Assembly: GCA_000421065.1 (NCBI GenBank)
Contig: ATWD01000002.1
Location: 806,001 to 870,000 of the forward strand
Source: Acidobacteriaceae bacterium TAA 166
Lineage (GTDB): Bacteria; Acidobacteriota; Terriglobia; Terriglobales; Acidobacteriaceae
Length of the DNA stretch: 64,000 nt
Direction of reading: 5' to 3'
Numbering within the stretch: the stretch's first letter is position 1; the number at the start of each line of letters is the position of its first letter. Shown here piece by piece: positions 1 to 11,886 of the stretch. Below the pieces are notes generated by a model that saw nothing but the letters and a program-made list of their open reading frames with translations, was not told the DNA's origin and made no database searches. The translations under genes and the position numbers were made by a program.

Positions 1-899
1 GCAACGGCTATGCCCTCTCCGGGCTGAAGTACTACCAGGCCTTCCGCGACGTCGCGCTCGACATGATTCGCACCTACCACGTCAACCAGTTCAAGTTCGA
101 CGGCACCGGCAACGTCGATACTGTTGTCCCTGGAAGTCAGTTCGACAGCGACTTCGCCGCCGCCATCCACCTTATTGGGGAGCTGCGCCAGGCCGACCCC
201 GGGCTCTTCATCAATCTCACCACCGGCACGTGGCCCTCTCCCTTCTGGCTTCGTTACTCCGACACCATCTGGCGCGGCGGCGAGGATGACAGCTTCGCTG
301 GCGTCGGAAGCTATCGCCAGCGCTGGATCACCTACCGAGACTCCGATACCTACCGCCGCATCGTGCAGGCGGGCCCGCTCTATCCGCTCAACTCCCTCAT
401 GCTCCACGGCATGATCTATGCACGTTTTCACAAGCACCTCAACGTCGATCCCGGCTCTGACTTCCGCGACGAGATCCGTTCCTACTTCGGCACCGGCACC
501 CAACTGCAGGAGATGTACATCACCCCTGCACTGCTGACGAAGCAGAACTGGGACGACCTCGCCGAAGCCGCAAAGTGGTCCCGCGAAAACGCCGAGGTTC
601 TCCGCGATGTGCATTGGATCGGAGGCGACCCTATCTGGCTTGAGGTGTACGGCTGGGTCTCATGGGCTCCCCGCAAGGGAATTATCACTCTGCGAAATCC
701 CAGCGACCACGCTCAGACCATCCGCGTGAAGCTCGCAGATGCCTTTGAGCTTCCTGCAGGTGCAGCCCGGAGGTTCACCGCTAATAGCCCATGGCGCGGT
801 GGAGATCAAAAACGGTCTCTGATCTCGGCCGACAAGCCGCATGAGTTTTCCTTGCGCCCATTCGAGGTCTTGACCTTGGAATTCAGCCCGAGAAAGTGA
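1..899 (+). CDS. C-terminal part of a secreted glycoside hydrolase-like protein (clan GH-D-like), 5' truncated by the window edge
   Basis: The frame is open to the left edge (codons from base 3), so the ATG at 63 is internal and the N-terminus lies outside the window. A segment reading QFKFDGTGN shortly after base 90 resembles the beta-strand that carries the catalytic Asp in clan GH-D alpha-galactosidase-like enzymes, where a K-x-D core is typical. The last 90 residues look like a beta-sandwich, with a bacterial alpha-galactosidase-type ending (LRPFEVLTLEF). The TGA stop is at 897-899. Family assignment rests on the motif and fold pattern only. The substrate is unknown and no partner gene is visible in the window. 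Confidence 0.6.
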   Translation, partial: NGYALSGLKYYQAFRDVALDMIRTYHVNQFKFDGTGNVDTVVPGSQFDSDFAAAIHLIGELRQADPGLFINLTTGTWPSPFWLRYSDTIWRGGEDDSFAGVGSYRQRWITYRDSDTYRRIVQAGPLYPLNSLMLHGMIYARFHKHLNVDPGSDFRDEIRSYFGTGTQLQEMYITPALLTKQNWDDLAEAAKWSRENAEVLRDVHWIGGDPIWLEVYGWVSWAPRKGIITLRNPSDHAQTIRVKLADAFELPAGAARRFTANSPWRGGDQKRSLISADKPHEFSLRPFEVLTLEFSPRK

Positions 900-1016
900 C
901 TGGCCCCGATCACGCGGGTCACAATCTTGCCTGCTTACGCTCAGTGGGCCTTATCCGGTCCGTAATTCTTTTTATGTTGCTCGCGTGATCGTACGACATC
1001 GCGAACAATTACAGAC

Positions 1017-1787
1017 ATGGACTCTACAACTTCGAGACAGACCTGGAATACCGACGCGTATGCGGCTCACGGCCGCTTTGTTGCCAATCTTGCCACTGGC
1101 GTAATGGAGCTGTTGGCGCCCCAGGCAGGCGAAAGGATTCTGGATATCGGTTGCGGCGATGGAGCACTCACGGAGCAGCTGGCACAGACCGGAGCCGAGA
1201 TTGTGGGTGTCGATAACTCGCCGACGATGCTCGAGGCCGCACGCCGGCGAGGGTTGCGTGTGGAGCAGCACGATGCGGACGCGCTGCCCTATCGCGGCGA
1301 GTTCGATGCCGTGTTCTCGAACGCCATGCTTCACTGGCTTACGGAAGAGAGGCATCCGAAGCTGCTTGCCGGCGTGCATCGCGCTCTCAAGCCTGGCGGA
1401 CGCTTCGTCGCCGAGATGGGGGGGCAGGGAAACATCGCCGCGATCCGAACAGCGCTCTCGGCCGTCTTCGCGGCCTACGGCATTGACACGGAACACGCCG
1501 CCGCCTCCTTCTATCCCGCGCCTTCGATCTATCGTCGCCTGCTTGAAACAGCGGGTTTCACCGTAGAGTTCATCGAGCTGATCCCGCGCCCCACACCGCT
1601 CCTCAGCGGAATGCGGCAATGGCTTGAGACCTTCCGTAATGGCGTGCTGGATCGACTCTCCCCACAGGACCGAGCCGACGCGCTCGACAAAACCGTTGCT
1701 CTACTGGAACCGATTCTTCGCGACGGGGACGGAAACTGGACCGGCGACTATATTCGTCTTCGCTTTGCAGCGCGGGCTCGCGGCTAG
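1017..1787 (+). CDS. Class I SAM-dependent methyltransferase, trans-aconitate methyltransferase-like
   Basis: A 256-residue cytosolic protein with the Rossmann methyltransferase fold. Motif I is LDIGCGDG at residues 42-49, followed by an acidic strand end (GVDNS) that would bind the SAM ribose. The post-motif region FSNAMLHWL is the pattern seen in trans-aconitate methyltransferase (Tam) and related small-molecule methyltransferases. The KPGGRFVAEMGG segment matches the usual motif before strand 5. The C-terminal part (WLETFRNG onward) also resembles Tam. The gene ends tail-to-tail with the MarR gene, the two stop codons overlapping (TAG at 1785-1787). The true substrate cannot be told from sequence, and Tam-like annotation is often generic. 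Confidence 0.8.
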   Translation: MDSTTSRQTWNTDAYAAHGRFVANLATGVMELLAPQAGERILDIGCGDGALTEQLAQTGAEIVGVDNSPTMLEAARRRGLRVEQHDADALPYRGEFDAVFSNAMLHWLTEERHPKLLAGVHRALKPGGRFVAEMGGQGNIAAIRTALSAVFAAYGIDTEHAAASFYPAPSIYRRLLETAGFTVEFIELIPRPTPLLSGMRQWLETFRNGVLDRLSPQDRADALDKTVALLEPILRDGDGNWTGDYIRLRFAARARG

Positions 1788-2344
1788 CGGACCTGAGGCG
1801 GCTCGTCTTCCCCGTTGAGATTGGAGAGACACCGGTTCAGCAGGGTGTCCAGACGGGAGAGCTCGCGGTCGGAGATTCCCGTCCAAAGCTCCTTCTGCAA
1901 CGCGAGCGACTTCTTCTCGACGACCTCGGCCAGCCGCTCCCCCCGAGCGGTGATGCTGGCGGTGACGATCCGGTCGTTGACCGGATCTTTACCGCGAACG
2001 ATGAAACCTCCGTTCTCGAGATGCTTGAGCAGGGCCTGCGTGGTCTGCGGAGTGATGTAGCAGGATCGGGCCAGCTGCGCGCCTGAGCTAGCCGGAGCAT
2101 TTCGGACCGCGAATAACACCTGCATCTGCGCCGTGGTGACCCCTTGAGGACGGAGCTGGTCGTCCATCCGAACCCGGAACTGGAGGAGGATGCGCTTCAT
2201 TGTGCGAAGTGTCTCTTTGGTCTTTTGATAGCGCAGATCTGGCTCTACGCCATCGATTAAATCCGATTCGGGCAGGCCTGGCTCCGAGTGAGGCGCCCGC
2301 TTTCCGTCCCGAGAGATCTTGCTCTTTAGAGTTTGTTCGTTCAC
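1784..2344 (-). CDS. MarR-family transcriptional regulator
   Basis: A 186-residue protein with a MarR winged-helix core. LRPQGVTTAQMQVLFAV is the first HTH region, followed by GAQLARSCYITPQTTQALLKHLE (recognition helix) and the wing DRIVTASITARGERL. C-terminal dimerisation helices follow. The annotated start is a GTG at 2344 with an N-terminal extension of about 48 residues. An internal ATG near the IL-LQF helix is an alternative start. It diverges from a DHA2 efflux pump, and two operator-like palindromes sit between them, which is the classic layout of a MarR-type repressor controlling itself and a drug exporter. The ligand is unknown. Confidence 0.88.
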   Translation of the reverse strand: MNEQTLKSKISRDGKRAPHSEPGLPESDLIDGVEPDLRYQKTKETLRTMKRILLQFRVRMDDQLRPQGVTTAQMQVLFAVRNAPASSGAQLARSCYITPQTTQALLKHLENGGFIVRGKDPVNDRIVTASITARGERLAEVVEKKSLALQKELWTGISDRELSRLDTLLNRCLSNLNGEDEPPQVR

Positions 2345-2347
2345 GGT

Positions 2348-2382
2348 TATCAGTTACCTGATATTATCTCAGTATCCTGATA
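2348..2382. promoter_or_regulatory. Two tandem MarR-type operator palindromes
   Basis: Site 1, TATCAG-TTAC-CTGATA (2348-2363), is a perfect 6-bp inverted repeat with a 4-bp spacer. Site 2, TCTCAG-TATC-CTGATA (2367-2382), has the same right arm and one mismatch in the left arm. The sites are 19 bp apart, close to two helical turns, and fill the gap between the GTG of the MarR gene and the ATG of the efflux gene. Site 2 overlaps the first base of that ATG. Assignment to the adjacent MarR protein is inference from position and symmetry. Confidence 0.7.
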
Positions 2383-3995
2383 TGTCAACCGCTGTCGCCA
2401 TTCCGAATGTCATTCCCACTGTGTGGAAGCCGCGGCATAACCCCTGGCTGATCGCCCTGACAGTCACCTTGGCGACGTTCATGGAGGTGCTCGATACCTC
2501 GATCGCCAATGTCGCTCTTCCCCACATGGCAGGGTCGCTGGGCGCCAGCCAGGAGGAGGCGACCTGGGTTCTGACCAGCTACCTGGTGTCGAGCGCCATC
2601 GTGCTCCCGATCTCCGGCTGGCTCTCGAACCGCTTCGGACGCAAACGTTTTTACATGACCTGCGTGGCCCTGTTCACGATCTGTTCTTTGCTGTGCGGTA
2701 TTGCGCAGACCCTGCCTATGCTGATTCTTGCCCGTATTCTGCAGGGAGCGGGAGGGGGAGGCCTTGCACCAAGCGAACAAGCTATTCTCGCCGATACATT
2801 TCCGATCGAAAAACGCGGGCAGGCCTTTGCGGTCTACGGCATGGCCGTGGTCGTCGCCCCGGCCATCGGGCCCACTCTCGGCGGTTGGATTACCGACAAC
2901 TTCAGCTGGCACTGGATCTTCTTCATCAATCTTCCCGTTGGTCTGCTCTCGCTCTACCTGAGCAACCGCATGGTCGAAGATCCACCCCAGATGAAGGTGA
3001 AACAACAGCAGGCACATAAGGAAAAAGTCGACTTCTTCGGTCTCGGCCTGGTAGCTATGGGCGTAGGTTTCCTCGAGTTCACCCTCGATAAAGGGCAGGA
3101 AAAAGACTGGTTCGGATCCCAGATGATCGTCACCTGCGCGATCCTGGCCGCGGTCACGCTGATCACCTTCGTGATCTGGGAGTGGAACCACTCGCATCCC
3201 ATCGTTGACCTAAAGCTGCTCAAGAACCGGAACTTCGGGACCGCGGTCTTCCTGCAGCTCATCCTGGGCATGGTGCTCTTCGGCTCGACCGTGCTGATTC
3301 CTCAATACCTGCAGGTGTTGCTCGGCTACACAGCCGAACGCGCGGGCATGGTATTGTCGCCTGCGGGCTTCGTCATGATGTTCATGATGGCCGTCGCCGG
3401 GCGTCTGCTGGGCAAGTTCGACCCTCGTCTGATGGTCGCCCTGGGGTATACCGCGACCGCGGCCGGAATCTACAACCTTACGCGTCTCGACCTGAATACA
3501 GCCTTCGGGACCGTGACCGTATGGCGCATGATCCAGGTGGTGGGGCTACCCTTCGTCTTCATTCCCATCAGCACGTTGAACTACGTCGGCGTCCCAGCGG
3601 ATAAGACCAACCAGATCTCAAGCCTCTCGAACTTCGCCCGCAACTTGGGCGGCAGCATGGGAACGGCGCTGCTGACGACCTTCATCTCTCGCACCGCTCA
3701 GGTACACCAGTCGGCCCTGGCGTCCAATGTCATCGCGGGCAGCGTTCCTTACCGGCGATATATGGACAGCATCACCTCCATGCTGAAGGCGCAGGGCATG
3801 TCGGCGGCTGCGGCCTCACAGTTGACGATCGGACAGGCATACCAACAGATGCAACGGCAGGCCTCGATGCTGAGCTATAAAAACGCCTTCTTTGTGCTCT
3901 CGGTGACGATCTTCTGCCTGATCCCGTTGCCATTCGTCATGCGACTACCGGAGAAGCGCGCTAAGCTGGATCCCGAGGCGATGGGGGGCCACTAA
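2382..3995 (+). CDS. DHA2-family (EmrB/QacA-like) MFS multidrug exporter
   Basis: A proton-driven inner-membrane antiporter of the 14-helix DHA2 family. The hallmark DTSIANVALP motif lies in TM1, and the loop 2-3 motif GWLSNRFGRKR follows. The GWITDNFSWHWIFFINLPVG segment is also typical. I chose the ATG at 2382 (537 residues) because the longer frame from 2319 runs back into the divergent marR coding sequence. No clear Shine-Dalgarno precedes 2382, so the mRNA may be leaderless or weakly initiated. The operator overlapping the start codon suggests tight repression by the neighbouring MarR protein. No membrane-fusion (EmrA) or TolC partner is nearby, so the export route across the outer membrane is unclear. 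Confidence 0.9.
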   Translation: MSTAVAIPNVIPTVWKPRHNPWLIALTVTLATFMEVLDTSIANVALPHMAGSLGASQEEATWVLTSYLVSSAIVLPISGWLSNRFGRKRFYMTCVALFTICSLLCGIAQTLPMLILARILQGAGGGGLAPSEQAILADTFPIEKRGQAFAVYGMAVVVAPAIGPTLGGWITDNFSWHWIFFINLPVGLLSLYLSNRMVEDPPQMKVKQQQAHKEKVDFFGLGLVAMGVGFLEFTLDKGQEKDWFGSQMIVTCAILAAVTLITFVIWEWNHSHPIVDLKLLKNRNFGTAVFLQLILGMVLFGSTVLIPQYLQVLLGYTAERAGMVLSPAGFVMMFMMAVAGRLLGKFDPRLMVALGYTATAAGIYNLTRLDLNTAFGTVTVWRMIQVVGLPFVFIPISTLNYVGVPADKTNQISSLSNFARNLGGSMGTALLTTFISRTAQVHQSALASNVIAGSVPYRRYMDSITSMLKAQGMSAAAASQLTIGQAYQQMQRQASMLSYKNAFFVLSVTIFCLIPLPFVMRLPEKRAKLDPEAMGGH

Positions 3996-4187
3996 CGCCG
4001 TAGGTCCGGAGCTCCAGTATCCCGAATGCAACTCGATCCCAACGGAGTACGGCCGGAATCGACCTCTGTACACGTATTCCCTTTGATTGCGAACAGGTTA
4101 CGAATTGCCAGGACCCTCCGCGCGTCACCCCGGAACCATTTACACTGGTGTAGATGGGCACCTTGCGCCCGATGAAGGACACTTGTT

Positions 4188-7154
<2,967 letters not shown>

Positions 7155-7185
7155 TCCGACAGATTCGGATCAGCTCAAGATAAGG

Positions 7186-7220
7186 GGAGGCGGCTTAAGA
7201 TCAGCCTCCTCCTCTCTTTT
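7186..7220 (+). terminator. Rho-independent terminator after secA
   Basis: GGAGG-C-GGCT (7186-7195) pairs with AGCC-T-CCTCC (7203-7212) around a 7-base loop with one C/T mismatch, and is followed by TCTCTTTT. It lies between the convergent secA and lipoprotein genes. The T tract suits the plus strand. Confidence 0.65.
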
Positions 7221-7224
7221 GCGT

Positions 7225-7785
7225 TTACTTCAGCAGATCATCCAGGATCAGTTTGGCTTTAGTTGCCAGAGTCGTGGCGCCTTCGATGTCTCCGGAGTTC
7301 AGCGCATCCTGCGCCTGCCGCTGGAAGTTTCGAATCTGGCTCACCTGAGCCTTTTCTGCATTAACCGTATTGGCAGGCAAAGCATTCAATCGCCGATCAA
7401 TAGATGCGAGGAGCTCGCTGGTCTGCTGCTGCGCGCGAGGATTGGTCTCTCCTCCCAGGGAGAGAGCACCAATAGCACTGCCCTCGGAGGCAGTTGTCGT
7501 GGCAGGAGCTTCGGTCGCAGACGGCTGAGCAGGTGAAGGAGCAGCGGCTGCCGCGCTTCTTCGCCTGCGTTCGCGATGTGGAGCGGTTCCTGTCGCCACC
7601 GGCATGGGTGGCAGCTGGATGTGAGGCGGCTCGATCATGGGAGGAGGCCCCGAGGGTGGAATTTCAACCAGATCGACTGGGTTAATGACAGGCGGTAAGG
7701 GAGGAAGTACCGGTTTATGGCGGCAGCCGTTCACCCCGAAGGTGAGCGCGCCTGCCAGAACTGCCCATCGCATCGCTGCTTTCAT
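7225..7785 (-). CDS. Proline-rich lipoprotein of unknown function
   Basis: The ATG at 7785 gives a 186-residue product with a lipoprotein signal: a short basic start, a hydrophobic stretch, and a lipobox ending GVNGC. The region after the Cys is rich in proline and likely extended (PVLPPLPPVINP, then IQLPPMP). A low-complexity Ala/Thr/Ser linker follows, and the last 70 residues form a predicted amphipathic helical domain (SELLASIDRRLNAL to the end). An upstream in-frame TTG at 7800 would overlap the kinase stop. It is the last gene of a three-gene operon with the NtrC-like regulator and its kinase, so it may act in the envelope process they sense. I do not recognise its family. Confidence 0.75.
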   Translation of the reverse strand: MKAAMRWAVLAGALTFGVNGCRHKPVLPPLPPVINPVDLVEIPPSGPPPMIEPPHIQLPPMPVATGTAPHRERRRRSAAAAAPSPAQPSATEAPATTTASEGSAIGALSLGGETNPRAQQQTSELLASIDRRLNALPANTVNAEKAQVSQIRNFQRQAQDALNSGDIEGATTLATKAKLILDDLLK

Positions 7786-7796
7786 CGTCACGATGT

Positions 7797-9734
7797 TCAA
7801 ACGTGCTCTCCCATCGCCCTGCGGCCGGCTTCGGCGGCCGCTGCTTTTCTTGTCTCGGCCGCGCCCGCCGCCAGAGGCAGCCGCAGCGTAAAAGTAGTTC
7901 CCCGATCGTCCGCATGCGGGTTCGGGTTGGACCGCACATCCAGCGTGCCACCATGCAGCTGCAGAATGCGATAGGTCATCGCCAGTCCGATTCCACTGCC
8001 CTTGGATTTGGTGGTGAAGTACAGCTCAAAGATACGCGGAAGAACCTCCGGAGCGATACCCTCTCCTTCATCGGTAACTTCAACGACACCAAACTGGTAA
8101 TCACGATGCAAAGTGATGCGCATCTCGCCACCCTGAGGCATCGCCTGCATACCGTTCAGCAGCAAATTCAGGAGAGCCTGACGCACCAACTCCGCGTCGG
8201 CACGAACCGTGAGAGGCTCCTGCGGAACACGAACGACCACATGGACGCCATTCTCCTGCATCTCGGCCGCAGTCAGCTCGACCACGGCGTCCACGACTTG
8301 GCGCAGATCATGCTCTCGCAGCTTTAGGTCCATGGGGCGCGAGAAGTCAGCCAGCGTTTGCACGACACGGTCCAGCCGCTGCATCTCGCCCGCCAGAATA
8401 TCGACGTGTCGCTGCGCTCCCCCAAAGGCCTCCGGGCCAGCGACGGCGAGCTTGCCCCGCAGCAGTTCCAGATGAACCACCATGGCATTGATTGGATTCT
8501 TCACCTCATGTCCAACGCCCGCGGTCAGACGTCCGATGGCGGCCAGACGGCGAGCGATCTCAAGCTCCTGCCCGAGCTGCATCATCGACTCCAGGTCGCG
8601 CAACGTAATCAGCGTTCCCATACTGCCGCCGCTCTGACTATCGCCGAAGCGGTCGAGCGAGATCTGCACCTGACGGCCATCCTCGAGCGTAACGCTCTCG
8701 ACACTCACTGACTCTCCATCAGCAAAGGCGCGCAGGACTGCGGCTCCAAGCTCCGTCTCGACATCGAAGATCTCCTCCAACTGACGGCCGACCAAGTCCT
8801 CATGAGGACGATTCAGGAAGAAGGTCACCGCATCGGAGACCATAACGGCACGACGGTCAGAGGTGAACAGAAGAACGCCGTCCCGCAGCGTATCGAGCAT
8901 CTGGTTCAGGTTAGCCTGCAAGGCCGTATAGCCGGCCTCTTTGGAACGCATCTGCTCACCCAGCCGATCGATCGTCTGGGTGACACGCACGACCGCATCA
9001 TTTCCGGAACGATCCGGAGCAGGCAGCGAGGGCGCGGTTCCAGACTCGAGCGTCAACTTCTCCAGTTCGCGGCTGATCTGCTCGATCGGTTGAAGCGCGG
9101 CGTTGGCGATCACCGCGGCCGCGATCATGGCTCCGATTGCCGCCAGAAGAGCAAACAGGGCGGCCGCCTCGAGCCAAGGCTCATACGAGTTCCTCAAAAA
9201 AGTGGACCGAACCCCGACGCGCACAACCAAGAAGGGCTTGCCATTACGGTCCAGAGGCTGCACCGTGTCGAAGACCTGCGGCCTTCCAAAGACTTGCCTG
9301 CGTTGATATGCGATGCTTCCGTTGCGAATGCTGTCGAGGCTATTGCGTTCCCCTGCCAGCTGATTGACCGCGTCCGGATCTGTGCTGACAACCGTGACTC
9401 CGCGAGCATCCGTTACGCTGACGTCCTGGACGGTGGGTGAGTAGCGCACAATGGCATTCATTACATCGGCCAGCGGCTGATAGTTGCGCAGAGCGTTGGC
9501 TACGGCTGAGTAAAGCGCCTCCTCGCTCAGATCGGTGGGAGGATTTGCGCGCAGGCCGGTCTCGACCGCCTGACGGGTCATCAGCGTGACTTCGTTGGCA
9601 AGCACGTCATTGGCTGCCGCCGTCTGTTCGATCCTCTGCCGCAGCAGCTCTCCCACAAAGAGGATAGAGAGCACGGCGACGATCGCGAACGTCAGTCCGG
9701 TAGCCGACACCACCAGCTTCGTCTTCAGCCGCAT
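7797..9734 (-). CDS. Membrane sensor histidine kinase (NtrB/AtoS-type)
   Basis: The 645-residue protein has a TM helix at about 8-30 and an extracytoplasmic sensor of roughly 150 residues (about 35-185). A second TM helix lies at about 190-212, with a HAMP-like region after it and a PAS-like segment around 275-385. HisKA carries HEVKNP with phospho-acceptor H409. The C-terminal HATPase has an N box near LLNLLLNG and a G box DEGEGI, ending near GIGLAMTYRILQLHGG. It lies 3 bases after the sigma-54-type response regulator and is the obvious partner. The sensor domain has the size of a dCache-like fold, but I cannot name its ligand. The kinase is followed immediately by a lipoprotein gene. Confidence 0.9.
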   Translation of the reverse strand: MRLKTKLVVSATGLTFAIVAVLSILFVGELLRQRIEQTAAANDVLANEVTLMTRQAVETGLRANPPTDLSEEALYSAVANALRNYQPLADVMNAIVRYSPTVQDVSVTDARGVTVVSTDPDAVNQLAGERNSLDSIRNGSIAYQRRQVFGRPQVFDTVQPLDRNGKPFLVVRVGVRSTFLRNSYEPWLEAAALFALLAAIGAMIAAAVIANAALQPIEQISRELEKLTLESGTAPSLPAPDRSGNDAVVRVTQTIDRLGEQMRSKEAGYTALQANLNQMLDTLRDGVLLFTSDRRAVMVSDAVTFFLNRPHEDLVGRQLEEIFDVETELGAAVLRAFADGESVSVESVTLEDGRQVQISLDRFGDSQSGGSMGTLITLRDLESMMQLGQELEIARRLAAIGRLTAGVGHEVKNPINAMVVHLELLRGKLAVAGPEAFGGAQRHVDILAGEMQRLDRVVQTLADFSRPMDLKLREHDLRQVVDAVVELTAAEMQENGVHVVVRVPQEPLTVRADAELVRQALLNLLLNGMQAMPQGGEMRITLHRDYQFGVVEVTDEGEGIAPEVLPRIFELYFTTKSKGSGIGLAMTYRILQLHGGTLDVRSNPNPHADDRGTTFTLRLPLAAGAAETRKAAAAEAGRRAMGEHV

Positions 9735-9737
9735 CGC

Positions 9738-11201
9738 CTAGTCCACCAGGGCAGAGTTATTCGAATATTCCTTCAGCTTATTCTGTAGTGTCTTCGAACT
9801 GATGCCAAGAATCTCAGCGGCCTTGGTCTTATTGTTGTGGGTCGACATCAGCGTCTTCAGGATGAGCTGCCTTTCTGCCTCATCCACCGTCGTTCCTACC
9901 TCCACGCGAACCGTGTTCTGATCCTCGAGATAGCGCGCCATCTCGCTTGAGCGTGAGCTCTCGGAGACGCTAGCCTCGGCGGCCTGAGCACGACCACCTC
10001 TGGACATCGATGGAGCAAAGCCCGGCTCTCCGAAGTGCGGAGGCAGATGCTCGATTCCCAACATCCCGTTTCCGGCCATAATCGTCGCACGCTCAATCGT
10101 ATTCCGCAGCTCACGCACGTTGCCAGGCCAAGAATACGTCGCAAGACGCCTCAGCAGGGCGTCCTTCATCCCTGTCACCAAGCAGTTGTGACGCTCGTTC
10201 ATATCGGCGATCATCTTTCGCGCAATCGGCTCCACATCTTCAAGATGCTCACGTAGCGGAGGCATCTGGATGTTGAAGACATTCAGCCGGTAATAGAGAT
10301 CCTCCCGCATCTCGCCGGAGGCCACAGCAGCCTCGGGATCCTTGTTGGTCGCTGCCACCACCCGGACATCGACCGGCATCTCCGTCTTGCTTCCCAGGCG
10401 ACGCAGCTTACGGTCCTCAAGTACCCGCAAAAGCTTCGCCTGGGTCGCCGCGGGCATCTCGCCAATCTCGTCCAGCAGCAGCGTTCCCTCTTCCGCCAGC
10501 TCAAAACACCCGGCTCGCCGTTCGAGCGCACCGGTGAAGGCTCCCTTTTCGTGGCCGAAGATCTCGCTCTCGATCAGGGTTTCGGGAATCGCGGCGCAGT
10601 TGACCGCAACGAAGGGTTTGTTTCTGCGTGAGCTTAACTCGTGCAATGCGCGGGCCACCAGCTCTTTGCCGGTTCCACTCTCGCCCGTCACAAGAACGCT
10701 GACGTTCGTCGGAGCGACCCGTTCGATCAGAGCGAAGACCGCCTTCATCTTGGACGAGGTCCCGACCAGAGGCCCCAGCATGCCGGCCTGCCTCTGCTGC
10801 TGACGTGTTACCGCGGCCGGGGCTTGAGTGACCACATCGCTGTGCTGAAAGCTGGCATTTTGCAGAATCGTACGCAGCCGCAAGGGATCCACCGGCTTAG
10901 GAATGTAGTCGAACGCCCCCTTGCGCATCGCCTCCACAGCGGACTCGATCGACCCCTGCGCCGTCATCATAACGACAGCCATATGCTCGGGAAGATCCGC
11001 GATGCGATCCAGAAGCTCCATCCCATCCATGCGCGGCATCTTCAGGTCCGTGACTACGACAGCAGGATGCCAGAACGACGCCCTCTCCAATCCTTCCACA
11101 CCATCGGCAGCGCCTTCGGTCTGGTATCCCCAGCTCTCGATCAGCTCCATGAGACCCGTCCGTGCATGCACTTCATCTTCAACGATCAAAACTCGTTCCA
11201 C
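9738..11201 (-). CDS. Sigma-54-dependent NtrC-family response regulator
   Basis: The 487-residue regulator has three domains. The receiver domain has phospho-acceptor D52 (VVVTDLKMPRMDG). The AAA+ domain has Walker A GESGTGKE at 173-180, the GAFTGA sigma-54 contact loop at 220-225 and Walker B LLLDEIGE at 241-248. The C-terminal Fis-type helix-turn-helix spans about 443-481 (KAAEILGISSKTLQNKL). All catalytic elements look intact, so it should activate sigma-54 promoters when phosphorylated by the downstream kinase. I could not find a convincing -24/-12 promoter in this window, so its targets are probably elsewhere. It heads the minus-strand operon with the kinase and lipoprotein. Confidence 0.94.
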   Translation of the reverse strand: MERVLIVEDEVHARTGLMELIESWGYQTEGAADGVEGLERASFWHPAVVVTDLKMPRMDGMELLDRIADLPEHMAVVMMTAQGSIESAVEAMRKGAFDYIPKPVDPLRLRTILQNASFQHSDVVTQAPAAVTRQQQRQAGMLGPLVGTSSKMKAVFALIERVAPTNVSVLVTGESGTGKELVARALHELSSRRNKPFVAVNCAAIPETLIESEIFGHEKGAFTGALERRAGCFELAEEGTLLLDEIGEMPAATQAKLLRVLEDRKLRRLGSKTEMPVDVRVVAATNKDPEAAVASGEMREDLYYRLNVFNIQMPPLREHLEDVEPIARKMIADMNERHNCLVTGMKDALLRRLATYSWPGNVRELRNTIERATIMAGNGMLGIEHLPPHFGEPGFAPSMSRGGRAQAAEASVSESSRSSEMARYLEDQNTVRVEVGTTVDEAERQLILKTLMSTHNNKTKAAEILGISSKTLQNKLKEYSNNSALVD

Positions 11202-11404
11202 AACTTTCCTGCTTTCCTATCAGAGTTATCGGGCGGATACTCTGCTTGGATGCCTCTCAATCTTTAAGTGTATCTCCCTCGAGGATCCTGATTTGATCCT
11301 CTCCCATAAACTCCACCTAACCCACTGAATTATGGCCGGTTTAGTAAAAATCATTCTTTGGAGTGGATTTAGCCTTCGGCCCTTAGCCGGGGTATTCTGG
11401 ATTC

Positions 11405-11731
11405 ATGCTTGAACCTGAGATCACCGTCGAGGCCTTCGCCGAGCAGCGCCGTCAAGATAAAGCTCCCCTTCTTTTAGACGTTCGCGAGCCGTGGGAGTTT
11501 AATACCGCCAGCCTGCCTGGCTCTCTCCTGATGCCGATGGGAGAGGTTCCCTCCCGGGCTCACCAGGAGCTCGATCCCGATCAATCGATCGTCGTCCTCT
11601 GCCATCATGGCATGCGTTCGCTTTCGGTCACCATGTGGTTGCGGAATCAGGGTTTCGAACACGTCCAGTCGCTGGCAGGAGGCATCGACCGCTGGTCCCG
11701 CGTTATCGATCCCCAAATCCCACTCTATTAA
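11405..11731 (+). CDS. Single-domain rhodanese-like sulfurtransferase
   Basis: The 108-residue protein is one rhodanese domain. It begins with a strand and the LLLDVREPWEF motif. The active-site loop is CHHGMRS with the catalytic Cys at residue 66, and the C-terminal AGGIDRW motif is typical. The size and loop match GlpE/YgaP-like stand-alone rhodaneses that carry sulfur as a persulfide. It has no signal peptide, so it is cytosolic. It stands alone between a divergent two-component operon and a kinase gene, and its sulfur acceptor cannot be deduced. Confidence 0.88.
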   Translation: MLEPEITVEAFAEQRRQDKAPLLLDVREPWEFNTASLPGSLLMPMGEVPSRAHQELDPDQSIVVLCHHGMRSLSVTMWLRNQGFEHVQSLAGGIDRWSRVIDPQIPLY

Positions 11732-11886
11732 TTAATATCGATCCCTCCGAACTTCAGTTTTCTCCCGTACTTGAGGCTGTTCCCTATTTGTATCCCTCGT
11801 CGTTGCATCTCTTGGCAGCCTCACCCCAGTGCCCTGCATCTGAACCATGATGAGGCGAGCTCCGGAACCGCCGGAGGGGGGACCGC

